NCBI RefSeq assembly: GCF_030296935.1
Contig: NZ_AP028032.1
Span: forward strand, 124,001 to 188,000
Direction of reading: 5' to 3'
Origin: Coprobacter fastidiosus
GTDB lineage: Bacteria; Bacteroidota; Bacteroidia; Bacteroidales; Coprobacteraceae
Length of the DNA: 64,000 bases
The notes beneath the pieces were generated by a model that was given only the letters and a program-made list of their open reading frames with translations, was not told the DNA's origin and did no database searches. Positions within the stretch are counted from its first letter, which is position 1. Each line of letters starts with the position of its first letter. Positions 27,853-37,800 of this stretch are shown in pieces. Made by a program: the position numbers and the translations under genes.

Positions 27853-28713
27853 CTATTTCTGTTTAGGCTTAATATTTTCAATACGGCCGGAAACAATTGG
27901 TTGTTTCATAGCTCTGATAGCCAAATAGATACCGGCTAAAACAAATGGAATGCTCAATAACTGTCCCATATTGAGTATCATATTTTCTTCAAAATCTTCT
28001 TGATTGTTTTTCAAAAACTCGATACAGAATCTGGACAGGAAAATTCCGATTAAAAACACTCCGAAGATAAGTCCCGGACGGTCTCCCGCATTCCGTTTCC
28101 AATACATATACATCAATAAAATAAAGACAATAATATAACATATCGCTTCATATATTTGAGTAGGGTGGGACGGAGCAGTGAAAATCGGTTCTGCACCTAA
28201 ATAGTGCCATTGATGAAGGTTTTCAATAAACCGGAATCCCCACGGCAGATCGGTCGGGTGACCAAAGATTTCATGATTCATCAGATTTCCCGTACGTATA
28301 AGCGCACCGACAAGGGCAACCGGAATTACGAGACGGTCGAATGCCCATAACGGATTGCGATGAGTTACTCGCTTGGAATAGATCAATAAAGCTATAATGA
28401 TACCGATTGCACCGCCATGACTGGCAAGTCCGCCTTCCCATATTTTAAAAATATCTAATGGATGGGCTGAGTAATATTCCCATCCGTAGAAAAGGCAATG
28501 TCCGAGCCGTGAACCTATGACTGTCGCGATGACTACATAGATAAAGATTTTATCGCACCATCCGGCAGGGGCATTGTCATGCTTGAATATTTTATCTTCG
28601 ATTTGGTATCCTAACAGAAAACCGATGGCAAAAAATAATCCGTACCAACGTATTTCTCTTGTAAAAATAGTAAAGATTGCCGGATCGACAGTCCAAGTGA
28701 CAACATCTAACAT
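27853..28713 (-). CDS. lgt: Prolipoprotein diacylglyceryl transferase
   Basis: 286 residues from ATG 28713 (MLDVVTWTVDP). The longer frame to 28779 would run through a promoter and a hairpin (28745-28784), so it is rejected. Lgt transfers diacylglyceryl from phosphatidylglycerol to the lipobox cysteine of prolipoproteins. The Lgt signature is present: GGLASHGGAIGI (essential His), RTGNLMNHEIFG and RFCIEFLKNNQ near the end. Seven membrane helices are visible. Downstream is yeiH; upstream is ddh with a terminator in between. Confidence 0.93.
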   Translation of the reverse strand: MLDVVTWTVDPAIFTIFTREIRWYGLFFAIGFLLGYQIEDKIFKHDNAPAGWCDKIFIYVVIATVIGSRLGHCLFYGWEYYSAHPLDIFKIWEGGLASHGGAIGIIIALLIYSKRVTHRNPLWAFDRLVIPVALVGALIRTGNLMNHEIFGHPTDLPWGFRFIENLHQWHYLGAEPIFTAPSHPTQIYEAICYIIVFILLMYMYWKRNAGDRPGLIFGVFLIGIFLSRFCIEFLKNNQEDFEENMILNMGQLLSIPFVLAGIYLAIRAMKQPIVSGRIENIKPKQK

Positions 28714-28744
28714 CTGATCGTTTGTGTTTGATTTTGTAAAAAAA

Positions 28745-28784
28745 GCCTTGTCAATATCTATTTTATTGACAAGGCACAAAGGTA
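28745..28784 (-). promoter_or_regulatory. Overlapping ddh terminator and lgt promoter / 5'-terminal hairpin
   Basis: On the minus strand TACCTTTG (28777-28784) matches TAnnTTTG, and the predicted start near 28773 coincides with a 12-bp perfect hairpin (28764-28775 with 28745-28756) followed by seven T residues. So one sequence may terminate ddh and form the 5' end of lgt mRNA, or act as attenuator. The -33 element is weak. Confidence 0.55.
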
Positions 28785-28883
28785 AGAATATTTTCGTAAG
28801 AATTTATATTTTAGTACCCGTATAAATTTATACAAGTCAGATTTGAAAAAAGCAAAGATGACTTGATGATATTTCCTTATTTC

Positions 28884-29780
28884 TTACACAAGATGTTTGA
28901 TCAAAGTTTCTCTGTCACCGTAAAGCATATCGATAACAGGTATTTCGATCATAGTATAGCATCCCGGTTGTTGAAGTAATGAAGCTCGGGCTACACCGAC
29001 CAGATTTTGTGCGGTCAAAGCCGGATTATTGATTTTCATATTGAATTCGAAAAGCTGGTTTTGGGTAGTTCCCGATACACCTTTACGGGTCATGTGTACT
29101 CCATGTCCCATATCGAGAAGAGCATTGACGTCTTCTACTTGCATGACGTGCGTTTCGTCATTTATAAAATAGGCATCGTTTTTGATAGCTTTAGCAACTT
29201 CTTCGAATTTGTAACCGTCTTTCAATTCGATATATACCATTCGTCGGTGGATTCCTGTTCCGAGAGGAATTGTCATAGATAATGCGGCTTTTACGCCTTC
29301 TACGGCTTTTACGGCAACAGTGTGTCCCATGCTCATTCCGGGGCCAAAGTTTGTATAAGTGATGCCTTTAGGAGCACAAGCTTCCATTAAAGCACGGACG
29401 ATCGAGTCACTGCCCGGATCCCATCCTGCTGCTGTAATCGATACGGAGTTATGTTTTTTGGCGATAGCGTCGAGTCGGCTGCGTAAATCTGCGATTTGTG
29501 TATGAATGTCGAAACTGTCTACAGTATTGATACCTAAGGATAAAGCTTTGATTGCAAAATCTTCGACTTTACGGGTTGGAGTACACAGAATTGCGACTGC
29601 AACGTCTTGAAGGTTTTCTATGCCTTCGACAACAGGATATTCTCTTAGTTCGTCCGGAACGTTGTTTGCATCTCGGCGAACGATACCTGCTATTTCAAAG
29701 TCTGGTGCAGCTTGTAAAGCTTCCAAAACGTATTTCCCGATATTACCGTATCCTACGATAGCTGCTCTTATTTTTTTCAT
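28884..29780 (-). CDS. ddh: meso-diaminopimelate D-dehydrogenase
   Basis: 298 residues, matching the Ddh family. It catalyses the NADPH-dependent one-step amination of tetrahydrodipicolinate to meso-2,6-diaminopimelate, which is used for peptidoglycan and lysine. The Rossmann motif is VGYGNIGKYV (residues 9-18). Further family features are CTPTRKVEDFA, SVSITAAGWDPGSDSIVRAL (substrate region around Asp), FGPGMSMGHTVAVKA, and the C-terminal TRKGVSGTTQNQ. It ends before the terminator at 28745-28775. dapA, which makes the precursor, is at 55174, so the short pathway is represented in this window. Confidence 0.94.
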   Translation of the reverse strand: MKKIRAAIVGYGNIGKYVLEALQAAPDFEIAGIVRRDANNVPDELREYPVVEGIENLQDVAVAILCTPTRKVEDFAIKALSLGINTVDSFDIHTQIADLRSRLDAIAKKHNSVSITAAGWDPGSDSIVRALMEACAPKGITYTNFGPGMSMGHTVAVKAVEGVKAALSMTIPLGTGIHRRMVYIELKDGYKFEEVAKAIKNDAYFINDETHVMQVEDVNALLDMGHGVHMTRKGVSGTTQNQLFEFNMKINNPALTAQNLVGVARASLLQQPGCYTMIEIPVIDMLYGDRETLIKHLV

Positions 29781-29830
29781 TTTGTTATCTGTTTATATAT
29801 TTATCTTGAAATATGCTACTAAAACGCTGG

Positions 29831-29838
29831 CAAAGATA
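29831..29838 (-). promoter_or_regulatory. -7 box of the ddh promoter
   Basis: TATCTTTG on the minus strand, 50 nt upstream of ATG 29780, leader about 47 nt. Confidence 0.55.
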
Positions 29839-29989
29839 GATATTTTCTTTATAGTACGAAATAATTTGGGCTTTACTGTATTGGTTTTAATTAATTTTTT
29901 TATTTCGTGAGGTTAAATATCGACATTCGCTTTTTGTATTTTAATCCGAAAGCAAGGAATTTTCGATCTTTTTATTTAAAGAGTTATAG

Positions 29990-29997
29990 TATCTTTG
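29990..29997 (+). promoter_or_regulatory. -7 box of the ABC-F operon promoter
   Basis: TATCTTTG, 23 nt before ATG 30021; the expected leader is about 20 nt. Transcribes ABC-F, yjbQ and the flavodoxin/ferredoxin gene up to the terminator at 32912-32965. Confidence 0.55.
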
Positions 29998-30020
29998 CAT
30001 TTTAATATAACAATAAATAT

Positions 30021-31658
30021 ATGATTTCTGTTGACGGGCTGACCGTAGAATTTGGAGGCACGACACTTTTTCAAGATGTCTCGTTTGTAGTTAATGAAAA
30101 AGATCGCATTGCTTTAATGGGAAAAAATGGGGCGGGAAAGTCCACTTTGTTGAAAATTCTGGCAGGGGTGAGGACACCTTCCCGTGGAAGTATTTCAGTA
30201 CCTAAAGATACGGTAATTGCATATCTTCCCCAGCATTTGATGACTGATAACAAGCGAACTGTATTTGAAGAGACATCGCAGGCCTTTTCTCATCTTTTTG
30301 AGATGGAAAAAGAGATAGAGCGACTTAATAATGAATTGGCTACTCGTACCGATTATGAGTCTGAGGAGTATTATAAGCTGATAGAAGATGTTTCTTTATT
30401 GAGTGAAAAATTTTATTCGGTAGATGCGACCAATTATGAAGAAGATGTTGAAAAAGTATTGTTGGGATTAGGTTTTAATCGATCCGATTTTTCCAAATCC
30501 ACTTCTGAGTTCAGCGGAGGTTGGCGCATGCGTATCGAGTTAGCTAAGTTGTTGCTGAAGCGTCCGGACATTCTGTTGCTCGACGAGCCTACCAATCATT
30601 TGGATATCGAGTCGATACAATGGTTGGAGAATTTTCTTGTTTCGAATGCGAAAGCAGTAATCGTAATATCACACGACCGGGCTTTTGTAGATAACATTAC
30701 TACTCGGACAATAGAAGTAACTATGGGGCGTATTTATGATTATAAGGTAAATTATTCGAAATATCTCGAGTTGCGGAAAGAACGGCGAGAACAACAGCAG
30801 AAAGCTTATGAAGATCAGCAAAAAATGATTGCTGAAACAAAAGAATTTATCGAACGTTTCAAAGGGACTTATTCCAAAACTTTGCAAGTGCAATCTCGTG
30901 TGAAGATGTTAGAAAAACTCGAACTGGTCGAAGTCGATGAAGAAGATACCTCTGCTCTGAAATTACGTTTTCCTCCTTCTCCCCGTTCGGGTAATTATCC
31001 GGTAATTATAGAGGATGTTTCGAAATCATACGGTAACCATACCGTATTTTCGAAGGCTACATTGACTATCGAAAGGGGAGAGAAAGTTGCATTTGTCGGG
31101 AAAAACGGTGAAGGAAAATCGACATTGGTCAAATGTATAATGGGAGAGACGAAGTTTGACGGAACACTAACTCTCGGGCATAATGTAATGATTGGTTATT
31201 TCGCTCAAAATCAAGCTTCTCTGTTGGATGAAGAACTCACGGTTTTTCAAACGATAGATGATGTTGCCAAGGGGGATATACGAACAAAGATAAAAGATAT
31301 ATTGGGTGCATTTATGTTCGGCGGTGAGAATTCTGCCAAAAAGGTAAAAGTGCTTTCCGGCGGTGAGCGTACCCGTTTGGCAATGATTAAGTTATTGTTA
31401 GAACCTGTAAATCTGTTGATCTTAGACGAGCCGACGAATCATTTGGATTTAAAAACAAAAGATATTCTTAAAACAGCTCTTAAAGAATTTGACGGCACAT
31501 TGATTGTCGTTTCTCATGACCGTGATTTTTTAAATGGTTTGGTGGATAAAGTATATGAATTCGGGAATAAGCGAGTTATAGAACACTTAGGAGGAATATA
31601 CGATTTCTTGGAAAAGAAAAGAATCGATAACTTGCGTGAGCTGGAACGAAATAATTAA
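30021..31658 (+). CDS. ABC-F family ribosome-associated ATPase
   Basis: 545 residues with two ABC ATPase domains and no membrane segment. Walker A 1 is GKNGAGKST (near residue 35) and the first signature is FSGGWRMR; Walker B 1 is LLLDEPTNHLD. Walker A 2 is GKNGEGKST, signature 2 is LSGGERTR and Walker B 2 is LLILDEPTNHLD. A charged linker of about 70 residues (RREQQQKAYEDQQKMI) is the P-site tRNA interaction motif. ABC-F proteins act on stalled ribosomes; the sequence is nearest to the housekeeping YbiT/Uup-like groups and does not by itself indicate antibiotic resistance. Confidence 0.93.
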   Translation: MISVDGLTVEFGGTTLFQDVSFVVNEKDRIALMGKNGAGKSTLLKILAGVRTPSRGSISVPKDTVIAYLPQHLMTDNKRTVFEETSQAFSHLFEMEKEIERLNNELATRTDYESEEYYKLIEDVSLLSEKFYSVDATNYEEDVEKVLLGLGFNRSDFSKSTSEFSGGWRMRIELAKLLLKRPDILLLDEPTNHLDIESIQWLENFLVSNAKAVIVISHDRAFVDNITTRTIEVTMGRIYDYKVNYSKYLELRKERREQQQKAYEDQQKMIAETKEFIERFKGTYSKTLQVQSRVKMLEKLELVEVDEEDTSALKLRFPPSPRSGNYPVIIEDVSKSYGNHTVFSKATLTIERGEKVAFVGKNGEGKSTLVKCIMGETKFDGTLTLGHNVMIGYFAQNQASLLDEELTVFQTIDDVAKGDIRTKIKDILGAFMFGGENSAKKVKVLSGGERTRLAMIKLLLEPVNLLILDEPTNHLDLKTKDILKTALKEFDGTLIVVSHDRDFLNGLVDKVYEFGNKRVIEHLGGIYDFLEKKRIDNLRELERNN

Positions 31659-31669
31659 TATATTATGTT

Positions 31670-32080
31670 ATGGTAAAGCAAAATTCTTTTTGTCTTCCTG
31701 CTTTCAGACGAGGTTTTCATCTGATTACTTCATTGGTAGAAAAGGAACTTCCAGAATTGCCGGAAGAAGGGCTGTTGAATTTGTTCATACAGCATACTTC
31801 TGCAGGATTGACTATAAATGAGAATGCCGATCCTTCGGTTCGTACAGATTTTGAGCGATCGTTCAATCATTTAATCCCGGAGAATCAGTCCTATTATACG
31901 CATGTATTGGAGAGAAGCGACGATATGCCCGCTCATTTGAAATCTTCTGTGATAGGGGTGTCATTGACCGTTCCCATTCGCAATAAAAAGTTGGCTTTAG
32001 GAATATGGCAAGGAATATATCTGTGTGAGTTCAGAGATTATGGAGGCCCTCGTAAATTGGTCGCCACAATTTGGTATTAA
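31670..32080 (+). CDS. YjbQ/UPF0047 family protein
   Basis: 136 residues, the family length. The UPF0047 signature is present: LLNLFIQHTSAGLTINENADP, SVRTDFERSFNHL, HVLERSDDMPAHLKSS and IPLG-like ALGIWQGIYLCEFRD. Some members show thiamine-phosphate synthase activity in vitro, but the physiological role is unsettled. It begins 11 nt after the ABC-F gene and is co-directional with the flavodoxin/ferredoxin gene 27 nt further. Confidence 0.9.
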   Translation: MVKQNSFCLPAFRRGFHLITSLVEKELPELPEEGLLNLFIQHTSAGLTINENADPSVRTDFERSFNHLIPENQSYYTHVLERSDDMPAHLKSSVIGVSLTVPIRNKKLALGIWQGIYLCEFRDYGGPRKLVATIWY

Positions 32081-32107
32081 TCAGAAAATAAAAGAAATAT
32101 ATAGCTT

Positions 32108-32899
32108 ATGAAAATATCGGTCGTACATACTATTTTTTTCTCTCCGACACATACATCTTTGAGAATTGCAGATGCTATTGCCGAGGGAATGGGTACTTGT
32201 GAACATAAAGAGTTGGATATTACGTATGAGAAACCTGTAAAGAATATTTTAATAGAGGAGGGCGTTGCTGTCATTTCTGTTCCTGTATATGGAGGGCGAG
32301 TTGCCGAAACGGCTGTAGAACGCTTGCGTTCGATACGAGGTAATAATATTCCAGCCGTGGTTGCCGTTGTTTACGGAAATAGAGATTATGAAGATGCATT
32401 GATAGAGTTACGGGATATTGCAAAAGAGCAAGGCTTTATTCCGGTGTCGGGAGGAGCATTTATCGGAGAACATTCGTACAGTCGTCCGGATCGTCCGGTT
32501 GCTGAAGGACGCCCGGATAAAGCGGATATAGATACGGCTTTTGCATTCGGTTCGAAAACAGCAGCTTTTTTAAATGATTGGTCGGGAGAGTTTATTGATT
32601 TACAAGTAAAGGGAAATTTCCCATATAAGGTAAAAGGAAATAAAACACCTCAAACTCCGGTTACGATTTCAGAACTTTGCACACAATGCGGATATTGTAT
32701 CGAAATATGCCCTACACAGTCTATTGAATTGCAAGATGGAATTGTAAGTGATCCGGAGTCGTGTATCAAGTGTTGTGCTTGTGTTAAGGAATGTCCTAAT
32801 CAGGCAAGAGTGTTTGAAACACCGTTTACCGATTATCTGTTTAAGAATTTTTCATCTCGGCGTGATCCTGAATTGTTTTTTTCTTATCGGAAAATTTAA
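32108..32899 (+). CDS. EFR1 family ferrodoxin (flavodoxin-like domain plus two 4Fe-4S clusters)
   Basis: 263 residues. Residues 1-165 form a flavodoxin-like domain (TIFFSPTHTSLRIADAIAEG as the phosphate loop, then VPVYGGRVAETAVERL). The C-terminal part carries two 4Fe-4S motifs: CTQCGYCIEICP near residue 195 and CIKCCACVKECP near residue 220. It probably carries electrons between a flavin and a partner oxidoreductase in anaerobic metabolism; the partner is not in the window. Confidence 0.9.
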   Translation: MKISVVHTIFFSPTHTSLRIADAIAEGMGTCEHKELDITYEKPVKNILIEEGVAVISVPVYGGRVAETAVERLRSIRGNNIPAVVAVVYGNRDYEDALIELRDIAKEQGFIPVSGGAFIGEHSYSRPDRPVAEGRPDKADIDTAFAFGSKTAAFLNDWSGEFIDLQVKGNFPYKVKGNKTPQTPVTISELCTQCGYCIEICPTQSIELQDGIVSDPESCIKCCACVKECPNQARVFETPFTDYLFKNFSSRRDPELFFSYRKI

Positions 32900-32911
32900 A
32901 CAGACTTAAAA

Positions 32912-32965
32912 AATAAAATCTCCTTATTGAGTTCCTGTTAAAAACTGCAATAAGGAGATTTTATT
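32912..32965 (+). terminator. Terminator between the EFR1 and tpx genes
   Basis: 18-bp perfect inverted repeat, 32912-32929 with 32948-32965 (core tctccttattg/caataaggaga), with A/T-rich flanks on both sides so it can serve both convergent genes. Confidence 0.8.
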
Positions 32966-33016
32966 ATATCCGTTATTTTAGCTCTCAAAAAGCGTTATTG
33001 TTATTTCCCGGACTTT

Positions 33017-33520
33017 TTATTTTTTTAGAGCTGCTATGACAGCATCATAATTCGGTTCTTGAGTAATTTCCGGTACGAGTTCTTTGTATATGACATTGAA
33101 GTTTTCGTCTATTACTACTACCGCCCGGGCTAATAGTCCGGCTAACGGTCCGTCTACCATTTCTATGCCATATTGTTGAGAAAAATCCGAGGCTCTGAAT
33201 GCCGAAGCCGGGATCACGTTTTCTATCCCTTCTGTCGTGCAGAACCGGCTTTGAGCAAAAGGCAGGTCTTTAGATATTGCTATTACAAGCGTATTATCCA
33301 TATCGGCTGCAAGTTTATTGAATTTGCGAACCGATGTTGCACAAACGCTCGTATCCAGACTTGGGAAAATATTAAGAACCAGTCGTTTCCCTTTCAAGTC
33401 GCAACAACTTAATTCACTTAAATCTGATTTTACCAAACTGAAGCAAGGTGCTTTACTTCCTACTTTGGGTAATTCTCCGTTGGTAGAAACGGGATTCCCT
33501 TTAAATTTTATTTGAGCCAT
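33017..33520 (-). CDS. tpx: Thiol peroxidase
   Basis: 167 residues, the Tpx length. It is a two-Cys atypical peroxiredoxin that reduces hydrogen peroxide and alkyl hydroperoxides with thioredoxin. The peroxidatic C60 sits in [14 protein letters not shown] and the resolving C94 in SRFCTTEG, as in other Tpx proteins. Cytosolic; start at 33520 with MAQIKFKGN as in homologues. Single gene with the shared terminator downstream. Confidence 0.95.
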   Translation of the reverse strand: MAQIKFKGNPVSTNGELPKVGSKAPCFSLVKSDLSELSCCDLKGKRLVLNIFPSLDTSVCATSVRKFNKLAADMDNTLVIAISKDLPFAQSRFCTTEGIENVIPASAFRASDFSQQYGIEMVDGPLAGLLARAVVVIDENFNVIYKELVPEITQEPNYDAVIAALKK

Positions 33521-33589
33521 AATTTTTAATTTTAAATTGTGTTTATACTATTGTTTATTTTGAAATAACAAATAAAAGAAATATTCCGT

Positions 33590-34795
33590 TTAATCTTTTA
33601 TATTTGTTTCTAATATTTGTTGTAAATTTTGGACCATATCAGGATCATATCCTATTTGTACCCCAATAATTCTTTTTTCGGGAGAGATGACGAATAGAGT
33701 AGGATAGTTTGCTATACCGTATTGGGCTGCTATATTTTGAGCATCACAAATAACGATTCCGGGCAGTACGTTTTCTTCTTGATATTTTATCAGATCATCC
33801 GAATTTTTTTCAGATAATAAAGTAATCCATAGGAGGCTTTTATTATCAGAGAAATATTTTGCGCAATCCAATGTCTTTTTGCAGAAACTACTTGTAGTAT
33901 CGACAAATGCAAGTATCAGAGTTCGGTCTTCATATTCCGACAAATCGAATCTTTTCTCATTATTCAGCAGTGGGAGCGAAAAGTTGGGAGCAGTTTTACC
34001 TGCCAGGTTTTGGGCTTTAAAATAGTTGCTTCGGAACGGTGCGATAATATTGCCTTTCTGTTTTATGAAATTCTCTTCTGAAAAAAAATTGTTCGGAAAA
34101 GGTGTTTTTATATCTGATGATATGTATTTGACGGTGACTGTTTGAGATCCTAAATGTCCGGGATTATTTTCTATTTCCTTAAATATCGGAGTGCCAGACT
34201 CAGAATCGAATATGTAGACCGATGATCGAATTGTTTCCCCGTTGATATACTCGTCTATATACAAAGCATTGCATTTACGATTATTTATCAATGTATCGGA
34301 GTATGTTTGAATGCGGTTTTCCGGATTGTTGAGACTTTTTTGCAATCGAGATGCTATTTCCATAGGAAATTCTTCTATAAATAATCCTGAACGATGTATT
34401 CCCGGCAATTCGCTTTTATTGTTCATTTTATCATAGAAAGGTGCAGGATCTTCTTCCGCATGATATTCTCGCAATCTGTGATTGCTGAAATTGTAATAGT
34501 TTCCGGAGTCGTAATAGATGAAATCTCCGTTTATTGCCGGATTGCTTTCTGATGTGAGATCTATGAAATAAGAATATCCGTATAAGGTATCTGCCGGGTT
34601 TTTCTGATATTGAAGAGAGAGTTTGTATTCTACCTCTTCATCGGTCATCGGTAATGTAACGCGGAATAAGGCTTCTCCCCGGTAATGTTCTATTTGGTTT
34701 AAACGGGAAATGATTTGTGAGACTTGATTCGTTTCGGAAAAAACGGTTATAAAATAAAAACTGATGCCAATAAGACAGGTTATTTTCTTTATCAT
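33590..34795 (-). CDS. Exported TlpA/thioredoxin-like protein with degenerate active site
   Basis: 401 residues with an N-terminal signal peptide (about 1-20, ITCLIGISFYFITVFS). The first 250 residues do not match a family I know: a beta-rich region with GDFIYYDSGNYYNFSN. Residues about 265-400 are a thioredoxin-fold domain: KTAPNFSLPLLNNEKRFDLSEYEDRTLILAFVDTTS (residues cut by motif), FCKKTLDC, and NYPTLFVISPEKRIIG with the cis-Pro loop. In TlpA proteins the active site is WCxxC; here the corresponding stretch is SSFC, so the first Cys is Ser. A Cys five residues on could in principle pair. Possibly a non-redox periplasmic binding role. It has a 68-base gap to the helicase gene upstream. Confidence 0.72.
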   Translation of the reverse strand: MIKKITCLIGISFYFITVFSETNQVSQIISRLNQIEHYRGEALFRVTLPMTDEEVEYKLSLQYQKNPADTLYGYSYFIDLTSESNPAINGDFIYYDSGNYYNFSNHRLREYHAEEDPAPFYDKMNNKSELPGIHRSGLFIEEFPMEIASRLQKSLNNPENRIQTYSDTLINNRKCNALYIDEYINGETIRSSVYIFDSESGTPIFKEIENNPGHLGSQTVTVKYISSDIKTPFPNNFFSEENFIKQKGNIIAPFRSNYFKAQNLAGKTAPNFSLPLLNNEKRFDLSEYEDRTLILAFVDTTSSFCKKTLDCAKYFSDNKSLLWITLLSEKNSDDLIKYQEENVLPGIVICDAQNIAAQYGIANYPTLFVISPEKRIIGVQIGYDPDMVQNLQQILETNIKD

Positions 34796-34863
34796 ATTCT
34801 GTGTTGTTAATGACGATACAATAATAACAAAATATGAAAAAAAATGTTTTGATTTTTTGCTTC

Positions 34864-37800
34864 TTAAACGTTAAGTTTTTGTCTTGAATCGGGCACAGAT
34901 GTTTTATCTGCTGGAGAGCAAGAGAATTTGCCTTGTATGAAATATTCGATAGGTATGTCGCATACCCCTTGTCTGTTGTCGATAAACTTAATGAGTTTTT
35001 GAAAAATGATATTGTATGAGAGTATTTGCGGATTGCCTATCAAGAACAACTGTTTACGGGCACGGGTCAATACGACATTCAACTTCCTGTCTATAGTCTG
35101 ACCATTATCTTTGAATACATTTCCGGTGAGAAATTCGAGCTGGTAAATTTTTTGTACGGTAAATCCGTAAATAATAAAATCTCGTTCGCTGCCTTGATAC
35201 CGTTCTACTGTGTCGATCGTGATATCCGACAATGCTGGGATATTTAGTTGTTTTATTTCTTTTCGTATCAGAGCGATCTGATTGCGATAAGGAACGATTA
35301 CCCCTACGGTTTGAGGGTTGAAATTATTTTTGTTTATTGTATAAATTGTTTTTAATAAAGCCGATATACGTATGGCTTCATCTTTGTTTGTTTTATCGGA
35401 TATGGGGTTCTTGTCTCCTTTTGATACGATAAATGCCAATCGGTGAGAGGCGATAAGATTTTGTAAGCCGTCAGATTTGTCGTAAGAAGGACAATGAAGT
35501 ATTTCTAATTGATGTTTTAAAGGAATGGGTTTCAACTTTTTTTCATAGAAAATTTCATTTGAGAAAGATGAAATTTCCGGATGCATGCGCCCTTGTTTAA
35601 ACAACATGTGTATGAAATCTTCCGAACCGTTTTTCTTTTGTATGTTAATCAGCCGTTCGAATAGAGAATTACGACAATCGCTCATTCCTATCTTTATCAA
35701 TTCTGGTTCTGATACGATAGACTCTCTTTCGGATTGTTGAACCACAGCGGGCAGTTGTTTGTGGTCTCCGATGAAGATAAATTTATCTATGGCTGTTTGA
35801 TTCTTATGTCTGGCACATAGTATTCCGAGTAAATTCGGTTCGAGAATTTGAGATGCTTCATCGATAATAGCCAGATCGAAATGTTTGATGCCGAATAAGT
35901 TGAGTTTTCCCGATATGCTGGTTATCGTTCCTACGAACACCCGGGTCTCCTGAATTACTTTGCGAACAATATCCGCATTCGGATTTAATCGTATTTTCTC
36001 ATCCAACAGATTTTTTCTAAAACGTTCGTCACAAGATAATTCCGAACCGATTCTGATATATTGGATCTTGTGTTTATCCATCTTGTCACAGATTTCATCT
36101 ACTGCCCGGTTGGTATAAGCCGACAGTAGTATCGAAGACGATTCGGAGAGGGCTTCTTTCACCATTGCAACCAAAGCATACGATGTTTTTCCTGTACCGG
36201 GAGGTCCTATTAGCAAAAAGTAGTCATTGGCTTGTTTGGCTTTCAATATTACATCGTTGAGAAATACATTTTCGGTGTTGTAGTTTCCATTTAGTTTTTT
36301 TGTAGAATCTTTTGTCGGCAAACATAAATTCAATAATAACTCTTTTCTTTTTTTATCTGCCGATAAAAAGGCGAATAGGGCTTGATAAATCGAGGTATAG
36401 GAAGATTCCCAAAAGTCGTGTTCTATCACCCATTTTTGGTTTTCCGGGAAGATACAAGTATTTTTTTGAGGAGATTGCAGTCTGACGGTTACCTCTGTAT
36501 AACATATATTCTTGATAGTTCCTCGTAATATTTTCGCTTTACAGGCATTGGGGATATCTCCCTCCGGATATGAATAGAGTAATACTATATCGCCATTTCT
36601 GAAGTTAGGCAGTAAATCATCTTCTTGTGACGGGACGGAAAATGTAATCGTATCATACCCTCCGTATATTCCTGACTCTTCTTTATTTACAAGATCAAGT
36701 CCTGTTAAAATATCCCCGGTAGATTCCTTTTCTGCTACTTCGCATCTCCATATTCCTGAGAACCCTCTGTTTTTGCTTGAATTCCCGGTTTTTGCAAGAA
36801 GATGCTCTTTAGAGATAAAGGTAAAAAGTCTTGCAAAATAGCATTTTTCGAGATATGATGCGTTTTGATATATACTTAATATTTGCCGGATATGAGGAAG
36901 CTGGAATTTTTTCCAGAGCACGTTTGTTTTTGCATTTATATTTAGCTCTTCCGGAGTCAGATTTTCGAGAATATTTTTTATCGCACCTTCTGCGTAGAGC
37001 ATTTCATATTTGACTATACGGTTTCTTAGTCTTAAAATTTTCCTCATGAGGTTGGGGTCGGAAGAACTTTCGAGCATCAGTCCGTCGGGATACTTCGAAT
37101 ATAACAGATATTGTTCCGAATCTTTACTTTTGATGTTGAAATTATAAGAGAGCAGTAAACGGTATAGTAACATCTGGATATAATGTTCTTCTTTATGCCC
37201 GTTGGTATAAATATCTCTTTTACCCGACTTTTGTTCCATCAAAATTTTGTAATTATCTTGTAAAAGGTCTACACGTCCTTGAATACCCAGTTCTTTGCAG
37301 ATAAAAGACGGTTCGAGAATGAGCTTGTCCCGTTCGATGTTATGAATTTCGGGAAAAATTTTTTCAACAAAATTCCGAATATTTTTCATCTGTTCTTTTG
37401 CCTGATGATGAAAATCTTTCAGACTTTCCTCGCACGTGATTATTTTTAGTGCAGACTTAATGAAGAAGCGTTTGATCGAGTTATTATAACTGTTCTCATG
37501 CAGATCTTGTGTATTGATGGTTTCATCGAGAAATTGTCCGGCCAGATTTCCTAAGAGCATAGCCGGGGTGTTTCGGGCAGGTGATATTTTTTCCAGCAGA
37601 TAATTGCAGGGATGATCACCATATTCTTTCCAGCAACGGGCTATTGTAGAGATCTCGAGTAGATAGTCCGGTTCGTAAATGATTTGTTCCGGACAAAGAA
37701 TTCCGTTTTTCTCGATTTTCGTGTTCAACAGATATAATTGTGTATTCTCGGCTAATAAATCGGCTATGTAGTCGAGATCGTTATTTTGAGCATATTTGTG

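Noticed and set aside
27853-28779. Lgt start at 28779
   Set aside because: The extension would encode the terminator hairpin and T run; homology starts at 28713.
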